64,000 nucleotides of DNA from Ophiura sarsii (taxonomy: Eukaryota > Echinodermata > Ophiuroidea > Amphilepidida > Ophiuridae), in assembly GCA_035610835.1 (NCBI GenBank), contig CM069458.1:30653449-30717448 (forward strand), given 5' to 3'. The position numbers were made by a program, and so were the translations under genes. The notes under the pieces were generated by a model, which was not told the origin of the DNA, ran no database searches, and was given only the letters and a program-made list of their open reading frames with translations. This document shows positions 10,894 through 22,821 of this stretch, piece by piece; the first letter of the stretch is position 1; each line of letters opens with the position of its first letter.

Positions 10894-13403
10894 TCTCAAT
10901 ATCTGTTGATGCCTGGTGATTTGCCCGAATCTCAACAAGATGCTTGCTTATAGTTAAAGGCGTATGTTCTGATCCCTTTTTTTTTGGGGGGGGGGGGGCT
11001 ATGATTTTTTTTCTTCACATCGAGATATTTTGATATCAGAAGAAACTCCATATTTGTCTTATTAATATGTCTGTAAAATCTTAGGGGCCAGAAATGTTCA
11101 TTTTAGAAATTATATAGGCTAAAATGTGGTGCATTACTGCCAAAGTGGTTAATCACCCGCCAATTTGTGTACTACTCAATGGGCAAATTGCTTGTGACCT
11201 TGTGCTTCTAAAATATGGAACTCAAACTTTGGATTGCGACAATTTTAAGGGTGACCTTACATGTAAAATAGAAAGCATCAAGTTGAAAATCGGGCCAGCA
11301 ATCAGAACATCTATACCTTTAGTATTATCAGATATGTCTAGGGTACATGTATGTCTTTGCACGGATCCGCAATTATTGGTGACGAGAGCCCTCGAACTTG
11401 TATACCAGTTGAATAAAATTGTTGCACCATTTCACAATGTGTCACCAGTCATATTGTGTAGAGAGAGTCGAACTAAATTATCAATTCTATATATGATCCC
11501 ATTCATCATGTTCAAAGCGGTGCCCGTTCGAGGCTCTCCTCTCAAATGGCGGGCCGTGCACGAAGGCGATAGGAGCTAAAGTTCGCGGTTCTTCATTGGT
11601 TTATTATCACTACCTCCGATCAGGCGGTAGTAGCCTAATAAATATCGTCTCAAACCCTTAGAGCTTCTTGGGTCCACTCTTACCAGCCATATCTTCTGGG
11701 AATAGGTCAAGGTTGAGATGTCTCCATCTTAACTCTATTTCATCTGTCACCAAATGAATAGGTGTAACAAGCCAAAGTGGACTTTACCTTCATTTCTCCT
11801 CGCCTGATTAGCTTACGCTTCCCATGCCCTCCACCTCCAAAACACCAATTGTTATTCATACACTATGAGCTATACATTTTGTTTATCATCCCTGGCATGC
11901 AAAGATATATACAAAAATTTAAAAAAAACCTGTGCATACAAATGAACACTATTGGTCATTCGGGTATACTTCAACAACATCCTTATATAGACATGAATGT
12001 CAATATGTCAATAATGAAGAGATCGTCTCAATCACATCACTCGTTCATTTTATTTTGTGTCCTCGCAATTAAATGACAAGTTTCTTTTGCATCTCAGTTT
12101 TTATGAAATAGTAGTACCAAAATTGGGCTATTCAATTTCGTTTGGCTTTATGTGTGGATCAAGTTATTCCGTGTTAGATACACGACATATCTGAGAACCT
12201 TTCTGTGGAAACCGATTACCTTAGGTCATTGCGTCAGAGAGATTTTAAGAGATTAAGATACATCGTGCAAGTTATGATTTCAGCCGAAGATTTCAGAGCA
12301 AATTTTCTTTTCACATCCCGTTGAAATTTACGAGAAAAAGAATAACGTGAAAATGCATATATACAGATTATAAGTAGTATACACGAGGGCCGATCGCCAT
12401 AGGCACTGTGTCGTCTTATTCGTGATTACTCAACCCCGAAATTGCGTGTCGCTATTTACATTTCCTATTTTCGACGCAGGTGGCAGCATCCACAGAGGTT
12501 TCAGATGTGACGTCATCGCCTTCGTAATTTATATGAAAATGAACTTTGCACATCAATAACGATGTTATGGTACTGCGTAATGTTTCTATAATTTACCTGT
12601 AATTTAAAAGCAACGACACGTTCAAAACCCCAACAAAATCGGAGTTCATTTAGGCAAGATATATCGGTTTATTTGGAAGGATTTTTTTCGCAAAAAGATA
12701 TGTATTATAGTACTTTTCAGGCTCAAAATACGGACTTGTACCATAAAATTACCAAACTTTTTTTTTAATTTTTAGGATAACTAAATATTTAAGTTTTCAA
12801 AACTAAAAACACTTTTGATGGCAAAAGAACGGAAAATAGTGTATTCAAGGGACCATTTATGTGTGTCGATCGTCGAATATTTGGGATATTATTTATTAAT
12901 TTTATAAAATTTGTCATTTTATAAACAGAACTGTTACGTTGCCGCATTGCTATGCACAGTATTGATGAAATACATTTGTGTATACATTTTATTGTAGTAA
13001 ATAGAAACAAATGCAAATAAATATATTGAAATATTTTATGAGCTAGACTTTTAGAGCGGCATATTATTGCGACAGCGCTACAGTTAAGGTATACGGTCAC
13101 TGATCAAGTGGTATCGATTTGTTTTGAGTACAAAGGAAAGGCATGTTGAAGTTCGTTGAAGAGGTCCGTAGCAATCGATTAATTTATAGATAAGTGTTGA
13201 CAGCTAATAAAAAATATCAACTTGCAAAATAGAGGGCAGTGCGAATAAATGTCCGGTTGCAGACCTCGTGTATAGCGCGCATATTTAGTCAGACGTACGT
13301 GAAAAAGTAATACATTTGCTGGTGAAATTAGACAGCTGCCAACATCAACATTCACTTCGTGTTCAATGAAAGAAGTGTCAATTTAACAGTCGAGGCCGTA
13401 AGT
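9901..13403. other. Intron 1 without a recognised gene
   Basis: AT-rich intronic sequence. 10800-10890 is the tail of a LINE (gcgcattgtg... then (TTA)n) without a readable pol. 10986-10998 is a 13-G run. An open frame at 11124-11579 (151 codons) matches nothing I recognise. It has no flanking splice sites I would trust and is probably chance. The remainder shows nothing I can name. Confidence 0.55.
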
Positions 13404-13530
13404 GTCAATTTACAGTATAGAGCTAGTTAACTAAACTTTTTTTGAAATAGATAATTTAACCTCGAATAAGTCGTTTAATATCATGTTTAATATTTGGATT
13501 TATGGATATCAATGAATCGTATAGCAAGAT
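13404..13530 (-). repeat. Inverted fragment of the 20000-20100 repeat
   Basis: On the minus strand this reads as the same sequence as about 19996-20100 (words attgatatccataaatcc and cgaggttaaatta). The rest of that repeat resumes in direct orientation from about 14474, so a local inversion of about 1 kb has happened here. Confidence 0.7.
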
Positions 13531-14089
13531 TACTATATGAATTATTTCCACAGTTTCTAATTTTGTCAATATTACACATCCCGTGAGAAACTGTTTTAAG
13601 CTGACCGAAGATTTGCACTAGGAATACATAATGAATCCAAGGAGAAACTGTGCACAGATTCTCGTCCTCGAGCACGAACGGTGATTGCGTTTTTTAAATC
13701 ACCGCTAAACATAACACCCTCTTTCCTATAGCGGAAGTAACGTAAATTGATACTTTAAGCAAGACAACACTTCTCGGTTTTAAATATTGCGCCCACGAGT
13801 ACATACAGCACCCTGGTTGAACGACATTTAACTTAATTGGGATCAAGAGTAGTTCATTATTGGGAGCATGTTTTGCATACGCCCAGGGGAAGTGTTTCGA
13901 AGACATGATACTAAAACATGTTTATAAGAATAAGATTCCTTTTGGATGTGAGAGTCTATCATCAACTAATGAACCTCTTACACGATACGTACACTGAGTC
14001 ACCGAAGGCACGGCACGGCAGAAACTTATCTAAAAATAATGTAGACTGTCTTGGGAAATTTCGGCCTATGTGTAAACACAAAATAATAA

Positions 14090-14375
14090 TGTCGTGAAAG
14101 TATCGTGAAAGTCGCGTGAATAGTACCGTGAGAGCACCGTGAAAACACCATGAAAGCCGCGGTGATGCGTGATTGACGTTACTAAAACCGCGTATGCTTA
14201 AACATATACCGTTGGAGCCCCGCAAAACATCAAGCCCCGCAAAACACCACGCCGGGTGAACAACCGTGATATTGATGGCGTTAAAACAGCGTGAAAATAC
14301 CGTGAGAAGTGAAAACAATCACAAACTGTGAGTGGCATGAAAATAGCGTTAATGCCGTGGGGAAATACCATGAGA
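14090..14375. repeat. Degenerate short tandem repeat (GTGAAA-type)
   Basis: The words cgtgaaa, ccgtgaga and catgaaa recur every 10-20 bases, with loose periodicity and no clean unit. The long minus-strand frame across it (13962-14318) is a by-product. Confidence 0.6.
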
Positions 14376-14572
14376 TTCAAAAGCTGAATCAAGCTATAGA
14401 AATTCTTTGAATTTAAAATATTGAACTATCGATGCAAATGCTATTTTTACAACACAAAATGAAATATAAACGGTTGGTGTATAGATCAAGTACAAATATC
14501 ATTTTGTATAGATGTATTTCTTATTAAAATGTGTGAGGTCAATAATAGCACATGAACTCAAATTATATATAT

Positions 14573-14843
14573 TTATATAACGCATGAAAATATTCTAGCC
14601 ATCTGATTGGTGGATTCTACATCAGATAACACAAAATAGTTTGGTCCACACTTCCCGGTCATTTTTTTTCTTTCAAAAAGTACTATTGACCGGGCGGTCA
14701 ATAGTACTTTTTGAAAGACAAAAAATGCCCTGCCTCGTACGATTTTGCCATAACTGCGTGGTGGATCGACTCGCCTGTAAGATCTTTTTCATGTTTAATT
14801 TGATAAAAATCACACACAAAAATATTTTCATGCGTTATATAAA
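14573..14843. mobile_element. Fold-back element with a near-perfect palindromic core
   Basis: Outer inverted repeats (tataacgcatgaaaatatt at about 14575; its complement at about 14822) enclose a palindrome. The palindrome arms at 14669-14692 and 14695-14718 are 24 bases each and perfect, with two G between. One mismatch further out, pairing extends to about 34 bases per arm. It contains no gene. Confidence 0.72.
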
Positions 14844-15134
14844 ACAAATATGGACTGCTCTTTATTCGTGAAATGGGGTGAACTATTGTCCCTCGTTGAT
14901 CTGGAGACCTAAGCCTACTCATGAACAGTCCATATTTGTATAATAGCACCGATTTAGTGAGATATAAAACCCTCACAGGATTCATATAGTCAACTTGGCT
15001 GTGAAATCGGACCAAATTGATCGAAAAATACTTAATAAATATGAAAAAGTCACAATTTCGAATCAATGTTGATATCGCTATGAAGTCTATTTTCACCGGG
15101 TTTTACAACAATGACGAGCTCATTTCAGACGCTT

Positions 15135-15384
15135 TTAACACTTTCCACGCGGCTATTAGTTTTACCATGTACAAAACAATTTTTTTAGAAGCCTTTCCCA
15201 AATTGCAAAGTATATTTTAAGGATTACTGAACCAATGCTAGGCATGTTTGTACTTATTTCAATACATTTCTCGTGGTGATACCAAATATGGTGATGCAAT
15301 TCAATAATTTTAACATTTTTGAAACATTTGGTGACATTTTGGAATGTCGTCTGCAGACGCCTGCCGTCGCGTGGACAGTTTTAA
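15135..15384. mobile_element. MITE, TTAACACTTTCCACGCGG family
   Basis: Ends taacactttccacgcgg and the complement of cttaaaactgtccacgcg. The paralogous block shows the empty site at about 20378 (cagagcgcgtgtc). The flanking agacgc and agagcgc are probably a target-site duplication. Confidence 0.68.
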
Positions 15385-15838
15385 GAGCGCATGTCAATCT
15401 TCGTGGGATATCTATTCTTTGTATAAATTGAATATAATTATACTGAGATATTTGAGAATAGCTCTAACAAAAACTGCAGTCGTCCATCTCTTTTTGGATA
15501 CGCGATCGAGGTATTCAATCCATACATTCATTTGTGCATGTTCTAATTTAATATTAACATTTGAGCATAATTTGTTTAGCAGCTATCATAAGGAAACGAC
15601 CAAATATTGAAATAGCTGAAGAAGCGTGCATGCAATGACAACATCCCGGGACGGATTGGATGGAAAAAGAACAACGCATTAAAAGTGAACCGACTTAACA
15701 AGAATGTTTGGAATGCAAAAAACAATTGGCCTTATAGGACATGTAGGATAAAACACAAACAGACTCGTACCAGCATTTTATTTATTGTTGTGTCATTAGT
15801 TTATTCATGTCAGCGACATCTAACATCTAACATGTCTA

Positions 15839-16241
15839 AAGAGCGTGTTTCTACTTGGGAAGACACCGCTAATAAACGGTAAGTTTTCCATATAGAAACA
15901 GGCAGAACCCGCTAAGACCAGGTTTAGAACCGGTAAGAATCAGCAATAAACCCATAGAAACAGAAAGGCGATTAATCTTAGCGGATTGTGCCGTGAACCG
16001 TGTCACGCAAGGTTTATACACATTGTGAAGCAATCTTTTTCAGGTGCGATGGCATTGTTTGGTATTACAAAAGATCAAATGTCGTGGCCCATCGACTAGG
16101 ATCGATAAACTTAGCGGTAACTTTTCGCGAGTAGAAACAGGGGTGGGGGGGGGGGGGGGGGGGATTAAAAACTTACCGACTAAATCTTAGCGTTTATTAG
16201 CGTTTACTTTTTGCAGTGCCCCAGTAGAAACACGCTCTAAG
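15839..16241. mobile_element. MITE with AGAGCGTGTTTCTAC terminal repeats
   Basis: agagcgtgtttctac at 15839 and gtagaaacacgctct near 16224-16238 are perfect inverted ends. The interior repeats agcggtaa and tagaaacag words and holds a 19-G run (16145-16163). A relative at about 35040-36415 is split by a LINE. The paralogue near 20785 lacks the element. Confidence 0.68.
16145..16163. repeat. Poly(G) tract, 19 bases
   Basis: Inside the AGAGCGTGTTTCTAC MITE. The related MITE copy near 35125 has only 'gggagg' at this place. Confidence 0.9.
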
Positions 16242-17042
16242 TGAGTTTCGAGATTTTATAACCTTTTCAAGTCTGTGTTAAATATATTATTTCAGCATTC
16301 TGAAACGTCCGTCCCCTTTTCGATGGGTTATTCTTTAGCCTTTGAAATGTTCCTCTTTTAGATGGTTTCATTGCATACTGTTTTGTTTCATACTGTCAAT
16401 GACGCAGTGCTTTTGATTCATTCTTTGATATCACCCTTGGTGCCCCCTTACCAATACAACTTACCAATACAATTGGAGCTGAATTTCAACCTTTTTCGCC
16501 TAACTAAATATGCACTCGGCAATGTAATGGCGAGATACAACGTTTGACACAATAACCCGTTTAGAGAGCAAATGTCGTAATAGCATCATAATATATCTTA
16601 AATTAGCTCTCAGCCGAGTTAAGGATACATTTAGGATGACATTCTCATGTATGATCAATGTTGGCATACACTGATTCATTAACCTCGGATACGCATTCTA
16701 TAATCAACCAGCTAATACAGTTTTTAGTCTAATCTTAACAAGCAATCTTCAGGGTATGCAGCTTATGTGAGGGCAACGAGCGAGAGTTTTATACACGACG
16801 ATTTAGATGAATAGCAAATATGTATTTTGATAACATTATTCAGATTCAAGTATGAAATATGTATTTGAATAATTCCAAACAGTCCAATTTCATACAAATG
16901 TCTTCTTGGGCTGAGCTATACCTCTGTTTTTACGTTTCTTGTTGTAAAGACATTCTGATAACATTCAATAAGTATGAATCGTGACATTTACTCGGTCATT
17001 TACCTCGACTACTCTATCAATGCTCAACGAAACCTTTATCTT

Positions 17043-18990
17043 AGTTGTAGCGAATGCATCCATTCTGAACAGAATATATTCAAGGATAGGAATGCTAACC
17101 ATCTCCATGCTGAAACACAGTTGTAGTGAAACCATACATTATGAACAGTAGAATATCTTCAGGGAATGATAACCATCTCCATGCTGAAACACAGTTGTAG
17201 TGAAACCATACATTCTGAACAGAATATCTCCAGGGAATGCTAACCATCTCCATGCTGAAACACAGTTGTAGCGAAAGCATACATTCTGAACAGAATATCT
17301 TCAGGGAATGCTAACCATCTCCATGCTGAAACACAGTTGTAGCGAAAGCATACATTCGGAACAGAATATCTTCAGGGAATGCTAACCATCTTCATGCTGA
17401 AACACAGTTGTAGCGAAACCATACATTCTGAACAGAATATCTTCAGGGAATAAAAACCATCTCCATGCTGAAACAAAGTTGTAGTGAAACCATACATTCT
17501 GAACATAATATATTGATGGAATGCTAACAATCTCCATGCTGAAACACAGTTGTAGCGAAAGCATACATTCGGAACAGAATATCTTCAGGGATTGCTAACC
17601 ATCTTCATGCTGAAACACAGTTGTAGCGAAAGCATACATTCGGAACAGAATATCTTCAGGGAATGCTAACCATTTCCATGCTGAAATACAATTGTAGCGA
17701 AAGAATACATTCGGAACAGAATATCTTAAGGGAATGCTAATCATCTCCATGCTGAAACACAGTTGTAGTGAAACCGTACATTCTGAACAGAATATATTCA
17801 AGGAATGCTAACCATTTCCATGCTGAAACACAGTTGTAGCCAAAGCATACATTCTGAACAGAATATCTTCATGTAATGCTAACCATCTCCATGCTGAAAC
17901 ACAGTTGTAGCGAAAGCATACATTCGGAACAGAATATCTTCAGGGAATGCTAACCATCTTCATGCTGAAACACAGTTGTAGCGAAACCATACATTCTGAA
18001 CAGAATATCTTCAGGGAATAAAAACCATCTCCATGCTGAAACAAAGTTGTAGTGAAACCATACATTCTGAACATAATATATTGATGGAATGCTAACAATC
18101 TCCATGCTGAAACACAGTTGTAGCGAAAGCATACATTCGGAACAGAATATCTTCAGGGATTGCTAACCATCTTCATGCTGAAACACAGTTGTAGCGAAAG
18201 CATACATTCGGAACAGAATATCTTCAGGGAATGCTAACCATTTCCATGCTGAAATACAATTGTAGCGAAAGAATACATTCGGAACAGAATATCTTAAGGG
18301 AATGCTAATCATCTCCATGCTGAAACACAGTTGTAGTGAAACCGTACATTCTGAACAGAATATATTCAAGGAATGCTAACCATTTCCATGCTGAAACACA
18401 GTTGTAGCCAAAGCATACATTCTGAACAGAATATCTTCATGTAATGCTAACCATCTCCATGCTGAAATACAGTTGTAGCGAAAGCATGCATTCGGAACAG
18501 AATATATTCAGGGAATGCTAATTATCTCCATGCTGAAACACAGTTGTAGCGAAAGCATACATTCTGAACAGAATATCTTCAGGAAATGCTAACCATCTCC
18601 ATGCTGAAACACAGTTGTAGTGAAAGCATACATTCTGAACAGAATATCTTTAGGGAATGCTAACCATTTCCATGCTGAAACACAGTTGTAGCGAAAGCAT
18701 ACATTCTGAACAGAATATCTTCAGGGAATGCTAACCATTTCATGCTGAAACACAGTTATAGCAAAAGCATACATTCTGAACAGAATATCTTCAGGGAATG
18801 CTAACCATCTCAATGCTGAAACACAGTTGTAGCGAAAGCATAAAATCTTGAAATCATGGAATGCTAACCATCTCCATGATGAAACACAGTTGTAGCGAAA
18901 GCATACATTCTGAACAGAATATATCCATGGAATGCTAACCATCTCCATGCTGAAACATAGTTGTAGCGGAAGCATACATTCTGAACCAAA
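17043..18990. repeat. 71-bp satellite, 27 monomers, with a 568-bp higher-order duplication
   Basis: Monomer core: ccatctccatgctgaaacac, then agttgtagcgaaagcataca, then ttctgaacagaatatcttca, then gggaatgctaa (71 nt). I count 27 monomers, with most divergence at a few positions and two shortened near the right end. Eight consecutive monomers (about 17310-17877) are repeated apparently exactly at about 17878-18445. Minus-strand open frames across the array arise because three monomers (213 nt) stay open; they are not taken as genes. Degenerate strays lie at 19330-19420, 19500-19550 and 49307-49405. Confidence 0.9.
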
Positions 18991-18994
18991 GAAG

Positions 18995-19338
18995 ATGTTA
19001 AGGTATTTAACATTTCTGTTTTCTCACAACTGAGATTTTAAGTTTAACTTTTTAAAGATGTTAAGGTGTTCCCACAATGCATTGCGCGAACGCCAGCAAA
19101 CTAAAGCTTTTTCACACGATGAATTTGTCGAGCTCTTAAGTTTATAAATAAGAACAAGGAACACTGATAACTAATTTATTCATTGATGTAAATTAGAACC
19201 TAAGAGCTCCAACTATGAACGCGCTATGAAGCCATGATTGTGTGCATATGTCCATAGGAACCGAGACAAATTGGAGACCAGAAATTAGGCATTTTGCAAA
19301 AATGCAAGCATTGTGGTGGTGTCTTTAAAATCTTCATT
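18995..19338. mobile_element. MITE with CAAAGAAGATTTTAARG ends
   Basis: Bounded by agatgttaagg-type and tttaaaatcttc-type ends, with inner words caatgcattgcg. It sits inside satellite sequence (satellite resumes at about 19340). Relatives: 24396-24616, 49050-49301, and 56566-57405 (interrupted). Confidence 0.66.
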
Positions 19339-19419
19339 GATTCTGAACATAATATCTCCAGGGAATGCTAACCATCTCCATGCTGAAACACAGTTGTAGT
19401 GAAAGCATACATTTTGAAT

Positions 19420-19500
19420 AATAGGCTACAGCGCTTTGATCTTGATGAAAAAGCGCTATATAGGCTAAATGCTGAATATTATTATATTATTATTATTATA
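19420..19500. mobile_element. LINE tail inserted in a satellite remnant
   Basis: Short piece containing aaaagcgctatataggcta and ending in (ATT)n, the usual 3' end of the LINE family seen at 1885 and 7243. No coding part remains. Confidence 0.5.
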
Positions 19501-19626
19501 AAGCATACATTCTGAACAGAATAACTTCATTGAATGATAACCAGCTCCATGCAAATGTAATACCGGTATTAGCATCAGTTGACAAAAATAGAAAGAGTTG
19601 AAATAATTCATATAGTAAACTTGTTA

Positions 19627-19988
19627 GGCCAAGTAAAAAATAATGCAGTTTCTCGTCCCCTCCCGTATCATTTTTCAGGAATTCTATAAAAAAAAAATCT
19701 GTATTTTGTCTATAACTTTTTTTGTTAAAGTATTTAAAAAGCTGACATCTTGGTAATAGATTTACTATAGTCCAATGAGCATTTTATAGCAGGTTTTGTG
19801 TTCACACCCCCTCCCCCAGAACCTTGAAACAAAAAGATTTTACCAAGGTCTCGTCCTCTTCAAGTTATGCAATTAATCATGCAATACCACGCTGGCAAAT
19901 GATGATTTGCATTGTTTACTAAAAAAAAAGGTGCCCTCATCCTTCTTTTTTTCAAAAGTTAGGACGAGAAACTAGTTTTTATTTGGCC
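19627..19988. mobile_element. PIF/Harbinger-like MITE with TTA target duplication
   Basis: Ends ggccaagtaaaaaataatgc and the complement of tagtttttatttggcc, followed inward on both sides by tttctcgtcc. It is flanked by TTA at 19624-19626 and 19989-19991. The paralogue near 49472 has a single TTA and no element. TWA target choice suggests PIF/Harbinger; the family is inferred. Confidence 0.66.
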
Positions 19989-22783
19989 TTATACGACGAT
20001 CCATTGATATCCATAAATCCAAACGTTAAATATATATTAAACGATTCGAGGTTAAATTATTTATTTCAAAATAAGTTTAGTAAATTAGCTCTATAGATCA
20101 AATACAAATATCATTTTGTTTGACGGTAGATGTCTTATTAAAATGTATGAGGTCAATAATAAATAGCACAGTCATGGACTAAAATTATATATATCTCCGA
20201 TTTAGTGAGATTGTATGTGATTTAAACTCTCACAGGATTTATAGTGAACTTGGCTGTGAAATTGGACCAAATTGATCGCGGGGAAAATGACAACGTATCA
20301 ATTTCTAATGAAAGTTGATATCGCTATGAGGTCTATTTTCACTGGGCATTGCTGGGTTATACAACAATCGACGAGTTCATTTCAGAGCGCGTGTCACTCT
20401 TCGGGGCTATCCATTCTTTGAACAAATTGACAAATTTTACTGAGATATTTGATAATAGCTCTAAGAAAGACCTACCAGTCGTTCACCTTAAGCGATCGAG
20501 GTATTCAATTCAGTTTTTGTTTTAATGTTTTAATTTAATTTTAAAATGTTAGCATCCTTTTTGTTATCAGCTATCATTAGGTAATGACCAAATATTGAAG
20601 AAGCGTGCAATGACAACATCCAAGGACGGAACATTAGATCTGAAAAAGAACAACGCGTTATAAATGTGAACCGACTAAACAAGAATGTTTGGAATGCAAA
20701 AAACAATTGGCCTTATAGGACATGTAGGACATAACACAAACAGACTCGTACCAGCATTTCATTTATTGTTGTGTCATTAGTTTAATCTAACTGCCTAGGT
20801 AAGTTTCTATGACAATGATAACCTTTCCAAGTCTGTGTTAACGATATTATTTCGACACTAAGAAACGTCCGTTCCCTTTTCGATGTGTTATTCTTTAGCC
20901 TTTGAAATGTTCCTTCTTTAGATGGTTTCGTTGCAGAACTTTTTGTTTCATACTGTCAATGACGCAGTGCTTTTGAATCATTCTTTGATTCATCCTTGGT
21001 GCCCCTTACGAATAAAACTTACCAATACAATTGGAGCTGAATTTCAACCTTTTCCGCCTAACCAAATAATTATGCACTCAGCAATGTATGTGACGAGATA
21101 CTACGTTTGACACAATAACCCTTTTAGAGAGCAAATGTAGTAATAGCATTATATGTTTCTTGAATTACCTCTCAGACGAGTAAAGGATAAATTTAGGATA
21201 ACATTCTCATGATGATCAATGTTGGCATTTCCTAGTCATTTACCTCGAATACGCATTCTATGTTAAGCCAGTCAATACAGTTTTTTACTCTAATCTTAAC
21301 AAGCTATCTTAAGAGTATGCTGCTTATATATGAGGGCAACGAGCGAGAGGTTTAGACACGACGATTTAGATGAATAGCAAATATGTATTTTGATGACATT
21401 ATTCAGATTCAAGTATGAAATATGTATTCGAATAATTCCAAACAGTCCAATTCCAGTGCCAATTTCTTCTTGAGCTGAGCTCCCTCTGTTTTTTATGTTT
21501 CTAGCTCTAAGATATTCTGATAACATTCAATAAGTATGAATTGTGACATATACACGGTCATTAACCTCGGCTACTATATCAATGTTCACCTAAACCATGC
21601 AAACCTTTCTCTTAGTTTTTGCGAAAGCATCCATTCTGAACCAAATATCGTCAGGGAATGCAACCATGTACACGCTGAAACACAGTTGATATTGGACCAA
21701 TTGAATAACTTCAGGGACTTATACCCATATGCATCTGCATGGTGAAACACAGTCAATATCAAGTGATTAATGTATTTCATGAAAAACAAATGTTTGTGAA
21801 ACAGTTGAAATATTTCAGAAAAATGAATTGTTCATTGTTAATCGTAACCATAAATTTCCTTATTCAATCTCAATTGTTGTAACAATTGCAATCTTTCTTA
21901 ACCAGCTATTGTCAAGGCTTACTATCCTATACACGCTGTATTCGCACATGCTCTCCACTCCGTCGGATAGTTTATGTTATGATAAAATATTGTGCATCTC
22001 GATACAACAACACTTGACTCATTTTATTTTCAAATACAATGTACAAACGGCTAGCGAAAACCGTGTCCGGAAACATTTTCTTTTTTCAAAGTCAACCGAA
22101 ATATGGGCTCTGCCCACTATGAACCATTCAATCTTTCATAATAATGAAAATATTTTCGCACCATGACAATATTACCCAAGAGGGTAACTGCCAGTACCAG
22201 CATAACATCCTGTCATCATTTTACCTTTTACTCACCCTATAGAACTTTTACCCTGTGAAATGTGCTGATTCACATTAAACATTCATTAATTGTGGGTAAG
22301 AATAATGTGGCAATAATTTACGTTTTAACAACACCTCTGATGTACCACGAGGCCATGCATTTTATGTTTTAATTTTGTATGATAAAATGACGGGTTGGTT
22401 CTTGATTTTATAGCTCTGACAATTTTTTAATAAAATTAAAATGCACGGATCCACAGTCATTAACCTCAGATACTCCATCAACCGCCTTGTTGAATGGAGC
22501 ATTTCATCAATCAATAGACTTTCAATGAAATGAAAATAATATGTGAACACTGCACTCGTATCTAGCGATGAGCAATACGTTTCAAAAACACCTGTATTGT
22601 TCTATGATACCACCGTTAGGTATTGAAGTCTTATATTTCGTTTTACTTTAATGTTATTAGTCTGAACTGTAACCTATTTTCAACGTGTTCTGAATATTCC
22701 ACCGATTTATAAGGAGATTCAGTACGAAATGTAATGCCCTATCTCTTTACGTGTAACGTGCGCCATTTTGAATTTCCACCATA

Positions 22784-22820
<37 letters not shown>
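22784..22820. repeat. Poly(G) tract, 37 bases
   Basis: Uninterrupted G run in the intron-1 block. It produces spurious poly-Gly and poly-Pro frames on both strands. Confidence 0.95.

Positions 22821-22821
<1 letters not shown>

Noticed and set aside
11515..11565. tRNA-like B-box word near cccgttcgaggctc
   Set aside because: No matching A-box, acceptor stem or anticodon arm could be built around it.
13962..14392. 118-codon minus-strand frame
   Set aside because: Lies on the GTGAAA-type degenerate repeat; composition follows the repeat.
17095..18975. Several minus-strand frames repeating LQLCFSMEMVSIP-like peptides
   Set aside because: They are translations of the 71-bp satellite, identical pairs 568 bases apart; no start, splice or domain evidence.
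17043..18990. CRISPR-like array
   Set aside because: Monomers are contiguous and related along their full length with no unique spacers; this is an animal satellite.
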